From an uncultured Frankineae bacterium (GTDB lineage: Bacteria; Actinomycetota; Actinomycetes; Mycobacteriales; SCTD01), in the NCBI GenBank assembly GCA_902805805.1, contig CADCUE010000107.1, positions 1-11,996 on the forward strand: 11,996 nt of DNA. The letters are read 5' to 3'. Within the stretch, counting starts at the first letter, position 1, and each line of letters starts with the position of its first letter. The position numbers and the translations under genes were made by a program. Positions 1 through 6,210 of this stretch are shown here, piece after piece. The notes under the pieces are model-generated. The model was not told the origin of the DNA, did not search any database, and saw only the letters and a program-made list of their open reading frames with translations.

Positions 1-466
1 GGTGCGGGCGCTGTCGGGCGAACCGGCCCGAGCGCAGGACCTGCTGGCCGAGCACCTGCCGCCGGCCGACCCCCAGGGCGGGCTCGTCGACGAGGCGGTG
101 GACACGATCGCCCAGGACCGCGGCCTCACGCACGTCGCCGACCTGGCTCGCCGTCTCGGCACCACGCCGCGCACGCTGCAGCGCCGCTTCGAGCACTGCC
201 TCGGCGTCGGCCCGAAGGAGGTGCTGCAGCGCCAGCGCATCTCGGATGCTCTGCGCGAGGTGGAGGCCGGTCAGCGGGTCGACTGGGCGGCGCTGTCGGT
301 GCAGCTCGGCTTCACCGACCAGCCGCACCTCACCAGGGTGTTCCGCGACCTCGTCGGCGTGACCCCCGCGGCGTACGAGCGGCGGGTCCGCGCCGCTCAG
401 GCGCCGAGCGCCGCCGCGAGCAGCCGTACCAGCTCTGCGCGCTCCTCGGACGTCAGCGCGTCGTAG
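1..466 (+). CDS. AraC-family transcriptional regulator, C-terminal part (5' end outside window)
   Basis: This reading frame is open from the left edge, so the GTG at base 2 is not taken as the real start. The visible ~154 residues hold the AraC-type double helix-turn-helix DNA-binding domain. The first helix region is around LARRLGTTPRTLQRRFEHCLGVGPKEVL. The second is around LSVQLGFTDQPHLTRVFRDLVGVTP, followed by AAYERR, the usual end of the domain. The GVGPKEVLQRQRI and FTDQPHLTR wording resembles the AraC subgroup with a DUF6597-like N-terminal domain, but that domain would lie outside the window, so the ligand cannot be judged. About 26 Ala/Ser-rich residues follow the domain and are encoded antisense to the last codons of the convergent gene. 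The family activates or represses transcription by binding promoter DNA; the target here is unknown. Confidence 0.88.
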   Translation, partial: VRALSGEPARAQDLLAEHLPPADPQGGLVDEAVDTIAQDRGLTHVADLARRLGTTPRTLQRRFEHCLGVGPKEVLQRQRISDALREVEAGQRVDWAALSVQLGFTDQPHLTRVFRDLVGVTPAAYERRVRAAQAPSAAASSRTSSARSSDVSAS

Positions 467-1137
467 GGCAGCCCGGCCGACGCGGCCGTCAGGTCCTCGG
501 CGGCGTCCCAGCGCGGCCGGTGCCGCTGGGGGTCGGGGTAGGGCTCCGGCCACTCGAAGAAGCGCGCGTTGCCCTCCCCGTGGGGCCCGGCCATGATCGC
601 CTCGAGCGGCCCGAGTCCCACGGCGGCGACCGCGGCGGCGTGCACGGAGCCGCGGTGCTCCCGCAGGCAGTTGAGCAGCTGGCCGAGCCGTCCCGGGGCG
701 TCCTCCGGCCGCGGCAGGGCCCGCCAGCCGGCGAACAGCGGCAGGCCGGCGTACGGCGCCCCGTCCACGGCCCGCTCGACCAGCCCGACCAGCCGCTCCG
801 TCTCGGAGCTGTCGGCGAAGCGCGAGCGCGCGTGCTCGGCACACAGACCGGCGTAGAACTGCGCGGCTGCCAGCGGTGCGACCAGCGCGCGGCCCTCCTC
901 CCACGCGGCCCGGACGACCTCGGGCGGGAAGAAGGCCTCGGCCGCGACGACGACCTCGACCGGCACGTCGCCGAGCGCCCCGGCGCGGCCCAGGTGGTAC
1001 AGCGCCCGGCTGCGCAGGCCGAGCTCGGCCTTGCCGCGTGCCCGCAACTCCTTGTCGGTCATCCACACGAACCCGAAGTCGCCGACGCCCTTCTTGACAG
1101 CGGCGGCGGTCTGCGCGGAGGTGAGCGGCTCGGTCAT
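397..1137 (-). CDS. SCO6745/SalK-like family protein (unknown function)
   Basis: This encodes 246 residues. The ATG at 1137 overlaps the dapF stop codon as ATGA (1134-1137), so it is probably translated by coupling to dapF. The protein is all-helical in appearance, with no signal peptide or membrane segment. The pattern resembles the actinobacterial SCO6745/SalK-type family: an early ELGLRSRALYHLGRAGALGDVP segment, AFFPPEVVRAAW, PLFAGWRALPRPED, then LREHRGSVHAAAVAAVGLGPLEA, and a Thr/Ser-Glu-Glu-Arg-Ala-Glu segment near the C-terminus. That family is annotated by similarity only, and I know no established reaction. The assignment rests on remembered motif resemblance. The open frame extends upstream beyond 1137, but that part is antisense-like sequence inside dapF. 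Its stop lies inside the AraC gene, giving a 70-base tail-to-tail overlap. Confidence 0.72.
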   Translation of the reverse strand: MTEPLTSAQTAAAVKKGVGDFGFVWMTDKELRARGKAELGLRSRALYHLGRAGALGDVPVEVVVAAEAFFPPEVVRAAWEEGRALVAPLAAAQFYAGLCAEHARSRFADSSETERLVGLVERAVDGAPYAGLPLFAGWRALPRPEDAPGRLGQLLNCLREHRGSVHAAAVAAVGLGPLEAIMAGPHGEGNARFFEWPEPYPDPQRHRPRWDAAEDLTAASAGLPYDALTSEERAELVRLLAAALGA

Positions 1138-1943
1138 GGGCTCTCCAGCCAGTGGGGGTCGAGGGTGCCCTCGGCCAGCAGCACCGCCGGGCCGGTCAGG
1201 ACGACGTGCCCGTCGGCGCGCCAGGTGACGGTCAGCCGGCCGCCCGGGACGGTGACGGCGTACGGGGTGTCGCGCGGCGTCCCGGTGCGCAGGGCGGTGG
1301 CGACGACGGCCGCGCAGGCGCCCGTGCCGCACGAGCGGGTCTCCCCGACGCCGCGCTCGTGCACGCGCATGGCGATCGCGGCGGGACCTCGGTCCTCGAC
1401 GTACTCGACGTTGAGGTCGAGCCGGGACGTCTTCAGCTCGCCGAGCGCTTCGACGGAGGGCACCGGCAGCACGGCGTGCGGGTTGCCCATGTCCACCGAG
1501 GTCGCCGCGACGCCGTCCACGTCGACCGGCTCGCCGACGACGGCGGGCCCCATGTCGACGCTGACCGGACCGCCGTCCGCGGGCACGTCGACCTCCTTGA
1601 CCCCGCCGCGGGTGGCGAGCCGCACGTGGCCGGCGTCGACGAGGCCCTCTCGGACGAGGAAGCGGGCGTAGACGCGCACGCCGTTGCCGCACATCTCCGC
1701 GACCGAGCCGTCGGCGTTGCGGTAGTCCATGAACCAGTGGGCCTGGTCGGCCCACTGCCGGGCGTCCGCGTCGAGCGCGGTCGGGACGACGCGCAGGACG
1801 CCGTCGCCGCCGAGGCCCGCCCGGCGGTCGCAGAGGCGGCGTACGAGGTCGGCCGTCAGCTCGAGCCGCCCGTCGAGGTCGGGCAGCACCACGAAGTCGT
1901 TCTCGGTGCCGTGGCCCTTGAGGAAGCGCAGGCCGGAGGTCAC
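1134..1943 (-). CDS. dapF: Diaminopimelate epimerase DapF
   Basis: DapF interconverts LL- and meso-2,6-diaminopimelate in the cytoplasm, the step before lysine and the source of meso-DAP for peptidoglycan. The 269-residue product starts with FLKGHGTENDFVVLPD and carries both catalytic cysteine motifs: MCGNGVR with Cys about 85, and ETRSCGTGAC with Cys about 205. MDYRNADGS, GNPHAV and HERGVGETRSCGTGA are the expected substrate-binding blocks, and the length is normal. I chose the GTG at 1943 because it sits directly before the conserved N-terminus; the frame stays open far upstream, but that part looks antisense to the GMC gene. No Shine-Dalgarno sequence precedes the GTG; TACGCT lies 6 nt upstream, so the mRNA may be leaderless. 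The stop overlaps the start of the next gene (ATGA). Confidence 0.96.
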   Translation of the reverse strand: MTSGLRFLKGHGTENDFVVLPDLDGRLELTADLVRRLCDRRAGLGGDGVLRVVPTALDADARQWADQAHWFMDYRNADGSVAEMCGNGVRVYARFLVREGLVDAGHVRLATRGGVKEVDVPADGGPVSVDMGPAVVGEPVDVDGVAATSVDMGNPHAVLPVPSVEALGELKTSRLDLNVEYVEDRGPAAIAMRVHERGVGETRSCGTGACAAVVATALRTGTPRDTPYAVTVPGGRLTVTWRADGHVVLTGPAVLLAEGTLDPHWLESP

Positions 1944-1949
1944 CGGGCG

Positions 1950-1955
1950 AGCGTA
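1950..1955 (-). promoter_or_regulatory. Candidate -10 hexamer for leaderless dapF
   Basis: TACGCT on the minus strand fits the actinobacterial TANNNT -10 pattern and ends 6 nt before the dapF GTG, which would place transcription start at or beside the start codon. No convincing -35 was found. The same hexamer stands in nearly the same position before miaB. Confidence 0.4.
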
Positions 1956-2061
1956 CGACCCGGCTGCCCGTGGTCGGAGTCGCCGGGCGGCTCGGGCTCG
2001 GCGGCACGATGCGCTGGGGCGACGCGCCGCGCCGACGGCTCCGGGCCCTGCCTGTGGAAGC

Positions 2062-2115
2062 ATGATCCGCGTGACGTCGGCTGCCTTCTCTCCTCGACCG
2101 GAGAGAGGCCGATGA
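2062..2115 (+). CDS. Possible 17-residue leader ORF before the GMC oxidoreductase
   Basis: An ATG at 2062 opens a short frame reading MIRVTSAAFSPRPERGR and then TGA at 2113-2115. The stop overlaps the GMC start codon at 2112 as ATGA, the arrangement used for translational coupling. The end of the ORF runs through a hairpin that contains the GMC ribosome-binding site, so translating it would open that hairpin. Against it: the purine run GGAAG ends only one base before the ATG, which is too close for a normal Shine-Dalgarno site, and no -10 was seen at leaderless distance. A 10-bp repeat, ATGATCCGCG, occurs both at this ATG and at the GMC ATG 50 bp downstream, so one may be a copy of the other. 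It could be chance. Confidence 0.3.
   Translation: MIRVTSAAFSPRPERGR
2083..2109 (+). promoter_or_regulatory. Hairpin sequestering the GMC ribosome-binding site
   Basis: The left arm 2083-2093 (GCCTTCTCTCC) pairs with the right arm 2100-2109 (GGAGAGAGGC) around the loop TCGACC, giving ten base pairs with one bulged T. The right arm is the GGAGAG purine run that would act as the Shine-Dalgarno site for the ATG at 2112. The structure therefore could limit initiation unless it is opened. Confidence 0.5.
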
Positions 2116-3755
2116 TCCGCGACGGCGCCGGCGTCGCGTCGGGCGAGCACCTCGTGACAGACCTCTGCGTCATCGGCAGCGGTCCCGCCGGCCTGACGGT
2201 GGCCACGGAGCTGCTCGGCAGCGGTCTGCGGGTCCTGGTCGTCGAAGCGGGCGGGCGCGTCGTGCCGCCTGGCGGCCAGCCGTACACGGCGGGCACGAAC
2301 GTGGGGCTGCACTACCCGCTGGCCCGGTCCCGCACTCAGGGGCTCGGCGGCACTGCCCACCGCTGGGACCTCGAGACGCCGGCGGGCGGACCCCGCGTCC
2401 GACTGCGAGAGCTGGAGGAGCTCGACTTCGAGGACCGCCCCGGCGTGCGCACTCCCGGCTGGCCGCTCAGCCGCGCCGCGCTGCTGCCCGGCTACGCGCG
2501 TGCTCGCGAGCTCCTCGACCTGCCGCCTGCCGACGTCGATCACGACGCCCTCGTCGGCGACGGCGTCACGGAGCGGCGCTTCTCCTACGGGCCGGCCCAC
2601 GTGTTCACGCGAGCACTGCCTGCCGGGCTGGCGGCGGACGGGAGCACGACCGTGCTGTGCGACGCCGCCATCACCGAGATCCACCTCGAACCCGGTGGCA
2701 CCCGAGTGGTGACGCTCACGGGCCGCACCCGGTCCGGTGCCCCGTTCACGGTCGAGACGCGGGCCTGCGTCCTCGCGGGTGGAGGTGTCGAGAACGCCCG
2801 CCTGCTGCTGGCGTCCCGGAGCAGCTCGGCCGCGGGCGTCGGCAACACCTGCGACCAGGTCGGTCGCTGGTTCATGGAGCACCCGCACGTCCCGTCCGCA
2901 GTGGTCGTCCCGTCCCGCGGTGCGCCGCTGCGGCGCGACGCCTGGGACCTGTTCCTGCAGGGGCGGCACCCCGCCCAGCGCTTCTACGGGTTGAGCGAGG
3001 CGGTGCTGCGCCGGGAGGGGCTGCTCGACGTCGCGTACTACCTCGTCCCGCGGCCGGCGAAGGCGGCCGTCCCGCTCAGCCGCAGGGGGGACAACGACGC
3101 GGAGGCCTACTCGGCGGTGCGTCGCGCACGGCGGATGGTCCGCGAGCGGAGGCTGAGCCCCACGGCCGCGACCGACATCGGAGCGCTCCTGCGCGCCGCC
3201 CCTTCGATGGCGTTGTACAGCACGCGGCAGGCCCTGGCTCTGCGAGCCGCGGAGCGTGGTCGCCCCCCACGCCTCCCGATCGTCTACACCCTCCGCGGCA
3301 TGGCCGAGCAGTCACCGCGCGCCGACAGCCGCGTCCGTCTCGGCAGGGGCGTCGACGCCTTCGGCGCCCCGGAGGCCGAGCTCGACTGGCGGGTCAGCCC
3401 CGGCGACGCCGCCGGCCTGCACCGCACCCAGGAGCTGGTGGGGCCGGTGCTGTCCCGGGCGCTGGGCGCGCGTGTCACCTCGCTGGTGCGACCGGACGAG
3501 CTGCCGTGGCTGGGCATCCCCTTCCACCACATCGGCACGACCCGCATGGCGGCGCGACCGGAGGCAGGCGTCGTCGACCCGGACTGCCGGGTGCACGGCG
3601 TGCGCAACCTGTTCGTGGCAGGGTCGTCGGTGTTCCCGACCGGCGGCTCGGCCAACCCGACCCTGACGATCGTGGCGCTCGCCGTCCGTCTCGCCGCGAT
3701 GCTCCGGCGCGAGCTCCCGTCCGGGGTCGCCGTCTCCCCGCCACCGTCAGCCTGA
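2112..3755 (+). CDS. GMC-family FAD-dependent oxidoreductase
   Basis: The 547-residue product is a glucose-methanol-choline family flavoprotein that would oxidise an alcohol or sugar-type hydroxyl; the substrate cannot be read from sequence. Near the N-terminus, DLCVIGSGPAGLTVATELL and a following VLVVEAGG form the Rossmann FAD site. GLGGTAHRWD is the second flavin motif and AGGGVENARLLL a further conserved block. The C-terminal GMC domain has GIPFHHIGTTRM (His about 472-473), VDPDCRVHGVRNLFVAGSSVFPTGG, and SANPTLT (Asn about 515), supplying the usual His/Asn catalytic pair. No signal peptide or membrane segment is visible. The ATG at 2112 is chosen because GGAGAG lies just upstream and the flavin motif follows closely. 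The long open frame before it is antisense to dapF. The gene is divergent from dapF and ends 30 bp from the convergent miaA stop. Confidence 0.93.
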   Translation: MIRDGAGVASGEHLVTDLCVIGSGPAGLTVATELLGSGLRVLVVEAGGRVVPPGGQPYTAGTNVGLHYPLARSRTQGLGGTAHRWDLETPAGGPRVRLRELEELDFEDRPGVRTPGWPLSRAALLPGYARARELLDLPPADVDHDALVGDGVTERRFSYGPAHVFTRALPAGLAADGSTTVLCDAAITEIHLEPGGTRVVTLTGRTRSGAPFTVETRACVLAGGGVENARLLLASRSSSAAGVGNTCDQVGRWFMEHPHVPSAVVVPSRGAPLRRDAWDLFLQGRHPAQRFYGLSEAVLRREGLLDVAYYLVPRPAKAAVPLSRRGDNDAEAYSAVRRARRMVRERRLSPTAATDIGALLRAAPSMALYSTRQALALRAAERGRPPRLPIVYTLRGMAEQSPRADSRVRLGRGVDAFGAPEAELDWRVSPGDAAGLHRTQELVGPVLSRALGARVTSLVRPDELPWLGIPFHHIGTTRMAARPEAGVVDPDCRVHGVRNLFVAGSSVFPTGGSANPTLTIVALAVRLAAMLRRELPSGVAVSPPPSA

Positions 3756-3785
3756 GGCCACCCGGGACCACCGCCGCCAGGACCT

Positions 3786-4676
3786 TCAGCTCAGCGCCTG
3801 CGCCAGCGCGTCCTCACCCGGGTCCAGCCACGTCACCCGCGGGTCGCGGCGGAACCACGCCCGCTGGCGGCGGGCGAAGCGGCGGGTCGCGACGACGGTC
3901 CGCTCACGCGCCTGCGCCTCGTCCCACTGCCCGTCCAGCAGCCCCAGCACCTGCCCGTACCCCAGCGCCCGGGACGCCGTGACGCCGTCGCGCAGGCCCT
4001 CGCGCTCGAGTCGGCGCACCTCGTCGACCAGCCCCGCGTCCCACATCCGGTCCACGCGCGACTCGATCCGCGCGGCGAGGTCGGGCCGGTCGAGCCCGAC
4101 GTACGTCGTGGGGTAGTGCTCGTCGTAGGCGGTCAGCGCCCCGGGCATCGACCCGGTCAGCAGCACCACCTCGAGCGCCCGGACGATGCGCCGGCCGTTG
4201 GTGGGCTCCATGCGCGCCGCGGCGGCCGGGTCCAGGGCGGCGAGCCGCGCGTGCAGGGCCGCCGGCCCGTCCGACGCCAGCGAGTCCTCGAGCGAGGCCC
4301 GCAGCGACGGGTCGGTCCCCGGGAACTGCAGGTCGTCCAGCGCCGCTCGCAGGTAGAGCCCGGACCCGCCGACCAGCACCGGCACGACGTCCCTCGCCAG
4401 CAGCTCGTCGACCACAGAGCGGCACAGCGACTGGTAGGCCGCCGCCGTGGCGGTCACCGTCACGGGCCAGACGTCGAGCAGGTGGTGCGCAACTCCCCCA
4501 CGCTCCTCGAGCGGCAGCTTGGCCGTCCCGATGTCCATGCCGCGGTAGAGCTGCATCGAGTCGGCGTTGACCACCTCCCCGCCGACGGCCCGCGCGAGGG
4601 CGATGCCGAGGTCGGACTTGCCCGCGGCCGTGGGCCCGACGACCGCGAGGACCTGCCGCCGACGAGCAGCGCTCAG
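3786..4676 (-). CDS. miaA: tRNA dimethylallyltransferase MiaA (start uncertain)
   Basis: MiaA transfers a dimethylallyl group from dimethylallyl diphosphate to N6 of A37 in tRNAs reading UNN codons; MiaB later acts on the same base. Motifs in order are the P-loop GPTAAGKS, NADSMQLYRGMDIGTAK, HHLLDVW, LVGGSGLYLRA, PTNGRRIVRALEV, RALGYGQ and the basic TRRFARRQRAWFRRDPRVTWLD. The start is a problem: no ATG, GTG or TTG lies in frame between the gluD stop and the P-loop. A CTG at 4676 overlaps the gluD stop (CTGA) and would give 296 residues with a normal-length N-terminus, so I use it. The alternative is GTG at 4778, giving 330 residues with an Arg/Ala-rich 34-residue extension inside gluD. Neither has a clear Shine-Dalgarno site. 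It is the last gene of the glu cluster and probably cotranscribed. Confidence 0.93.
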   Translation of the reverse strand: MSAARRRQVLAVVGPTAAGKSDLGIALARAVGGEVVNADSMQLYRGMDIGTAKLPLEERGGVAHHLLDVWPVTVTATAAAYQSLCRSVVDELLARDVVPVLVGGSGLYLRAALDDLQFPGTDPSLRASLEDSLASDGPAALHARLAALDPAAAARMEPTNGRRIVRALEVVLLTGSMPGALTAYDEHYPTTYVGLDRPDLAARIESRVDRMWDAGLVDEVRRLEREGLRDGVTASRALGYGQVLGLLDGQWDEAQARERTVVATRRFARRQRAWFRRDPRVTWLDPGEDALAQALS

Positions 4677-5530
4677 ACGGCGCCCACGCCGGACTCGGCC
4701 TGCGTCACGCTCGGCGCCGCGACGCCCGTCGTCCGCCGCTGCCGTCCCTCGACGTAGCTGGCCAGCAGGGACAGGCACAGGTTGATGACGATGTAGATGA
4801 GCGCGACGAACAGGTACATCTGCAGCGGGTTGTCGAGCACCTGCACCAGCTGCCCGCCGGTGCGCAGCAGCTCCGGGAAGCCGATGATGAAGCCGAGCGA
4901 GGTGTCCTTGAGCAGCACGACGAGCTGGCTGATCAGCGCCGGGAGCATCACGCGCACGGCCTGCGGCAGGAGCACCAGCCGCAGCGTCTGGCTGCGGCTC
5001 AGGCCGATCGCCGAGGAGGCCTCGCTCTGCCCCTTCGGGATGGACAGGACCCCGGCGCGGATGATCTCGGCGATGACCGCGCCGTTGTAGAGCATCAGCC
5101 CGAGCACGAGCGCCTGCAGCGCGGACAGCTCGATGCGGAACGCCAGCGGGAACGCCAGGAAGATCGCCAGGATGAGCAGCAGCAGCGGCACGCCGCGGAA
5201 GAACTCGATCACGCCGACCGCCGGCACCCGGATCCAGGCCTGGTGCGACAGGCGGCCGAAGGCGAGCACCACCCCGAGCGCCATGGCCAGCACCAGGGCG
5301 TACGCCGCCGCCTTGAGGGTGTTGGTCAGGCCCTCGAGCAGGCGCTCGTAGAGCAGCGGCTCCTCGAGGAAGGGCTGGTAGAGGTCGCCCTCGAACTGGC
5401 CGTTGTCGGCCAGCCGGCGCGCCACCAGGTAGGCCAGCCCGAGCAGCACGAGCACCCCGACGACGCTGCTCACCAGCACGCGTCGACGGGCGCGGGGTCC
5501 CTGCACGTCGTACAGCACGGGGGTGCTCAT
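4673..5530 (-). CDS. gluD: Glutamate-type ABC transporter permease GluD
   Basis: This 285-residue inner-membrane permease is one of two in a polar amino acid importer of the GluABCD type. A basic N-terminus (GPRARRRVL) leads into a first membrane helix, SSVVGVLVLLGLAYLVARR. An external loop follows, then the typical permease core starting at ERLLEGLTNTLKAA with several hydrophobic helices. The EAA loop that contacts the ATPase is EASSAIGLSRSQTLRLVLLPQAV. FRGVPLLLLILAIF and LLKDTSLGFIIGFPELLR are further family blocks. The ATG at 5530 overlaps the gluC stop (ATGA, 5527-5530), so translation is probably coupled and stoichiometry fixed. The C-terminal ~25 residues are polar and end where miaA begins. 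Substrate is inferred from family and operon order; glutamate is most likely but related amino acids are possible. Confidence 0.92.
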   Translation of the reverse strand: MSTPVLYDVQGPRARRRVLVSSVVGVLVLLGLAYLVARRLADNGQFEGDLYQPFLEEPLLYERLLEGLTNTLKAAAYALVLAMALGVVLAFGRLSHQAWIRVPAVGVIEFFRGVPLLLLILAIFLAFPLAFRIELSALQALVLGLMLYNGAVIAEIIRAGVLSIPKGQSEASSAIGLSRSQTLRLVLLPQAVRVMLPALISQLVVLLKDTSLGFIIGFPELLRTGGQLVQVLDNPLQMYLFVALIYIVINLCLSLLASYVEGRQRRTTGVAAPSVTQAESGVGAV

Positions 5531-6174
5531 CGCGCCGTCCGCACGGTGCGCTCGAGCAGGCCGAACAGCGCGCTGGACAGCAGCGCGAGCGACAGGTAGC
5601 CCAGCGCCGTCGCGGCGATGATCGGCAGCACCGCGTTGCCGAAGGCGTTGATCAGCTGGTTCATCGACTGGATGCCCTCGAAGATGAAGAACGCCGACGC
5701 GATGGAGGTGTTCTTCAGCAGCGCGATGAAGACGCTGGCCAGCGGCGGGATGATGTTGGCGAACGCCTGCGGCAGCACCACGAGCCGCAGGGTCTGCCCG
5801 AACGTCATGCCGACGGAGCGGGCGGCCTCGGCCTGACCGGCGGCGACGGAGTTGATGCCCGACCGGACGGCCTCCGCCACGAACGCCGAGGTGTAGAGGC
5901 TCAGCGCCAGCACGGCGTAGGTGACGTTGGCCAGCAGGACGTCGGTCTCGGGCAGCCCGAAGACCACCAGGAAGAAGACCACCGTCAGCGGGGTGTTGCG
6001 GACGAGCTGGACGTACGCGGTGCCCACCCACCGCAGCGGCGGGACCGGCGAGACGCGCAGGGCGGCGATGAGGGTGCCGAGCAGCAGCGCCCCCATCGCC
6101 GCCAGCAGCGTCAGGCTGACGGTCCTGCTGAAGCCCTTGGCGAACACGTCGAGGTTGTCGAGGACGACGTCCAC
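5527..6174 (-). CDS. gluC: Glutamate-type ABC transporter permease GluC
   Basis: This 215-residue inner-membrane permease is the partner of GluD. The core begins almost at once, KGFSRTVSLTLLAAMGALLLGTL, and continues with YVQLVRNTPLTVVFFLVVFGLP, TSAFVAEAVRSGINSV, the EAA loop EAARSVGMTFGQTLRLVVLPQAF, and LLKNTSIASAFFIFEG, all standard for His/Glu/Gln/Arg-type permeases. The GTG at 6174 is the only ordinary start that keeps the first helix; no alternative start codon lies upstream in frame before gluB ends. Its likely ribosome-binding site (AAGGGA, about 11 nt upstream) is inside a hairpin, which suggests lower translation than gluB. It lies 36 bp after gluB and overlaps gluD by 4 nt. Confidence 0.92.
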   Translation of the reverse strand: MDVVLDNLDVFAKGFSRTVSLTLLAAMGALLLGTLIAALRVSPVPPLRWVGTAYVQLVRNTPLTVVFFLVVFGLPETDVLLANVTYAVLALSLYTSAFVAEAVRSGINSVAAGQAEAARSVGMTFGQTLRLVVLPQAFANIIPPLASVFIALLKNTSIASAFFIFEGIQSMNQLINAFGNAVLPIIAATALGYLSLALLSSALFGLLERTVRTAR

Positions 6175-6184
6175 AGGCCGGTCA

Positions 6185-6208
6185 GTCCCTTCCGCTCGAC
6201 GAAGGGAC
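6185..6208 (-). promoter_or_regulatory. gluB-gluC intergenic hairpin
   Basis: GTCCCTTC and GAAGGGAC form a perfect 8-bp stem around an 8-nt loop, beginning 2 nt after the gluB stop. The 3' arm in the mRNA is the purine run that probably serves as the gluC Shine-Dalgarno site. Such a stem after a binding-protein gene can stabilise the upstream message and reduce permease output; that role is inferred here. Confidence 0.6.
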
Positions 6209-6210
6209 CG

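Noticed and set aside
1152..2111. Upstream extension of the GMC oxidoreductase frame
   Set aside because: It is antisense to dapF, shows no family motifs, and a good ribosome-binding site and flavin motif mark the start at 2112.
1944..2969. Upstream extension of the dapF frame
   Set aside because: It is antisense to the GMC gene and not needed; DapF begins at its conserved FLKGHGTENDF block.
3756..3785. Terminator between the convergent GMC and miaA genes
   Set aside because: The 30-bp gap has no convincing inverted repeat.
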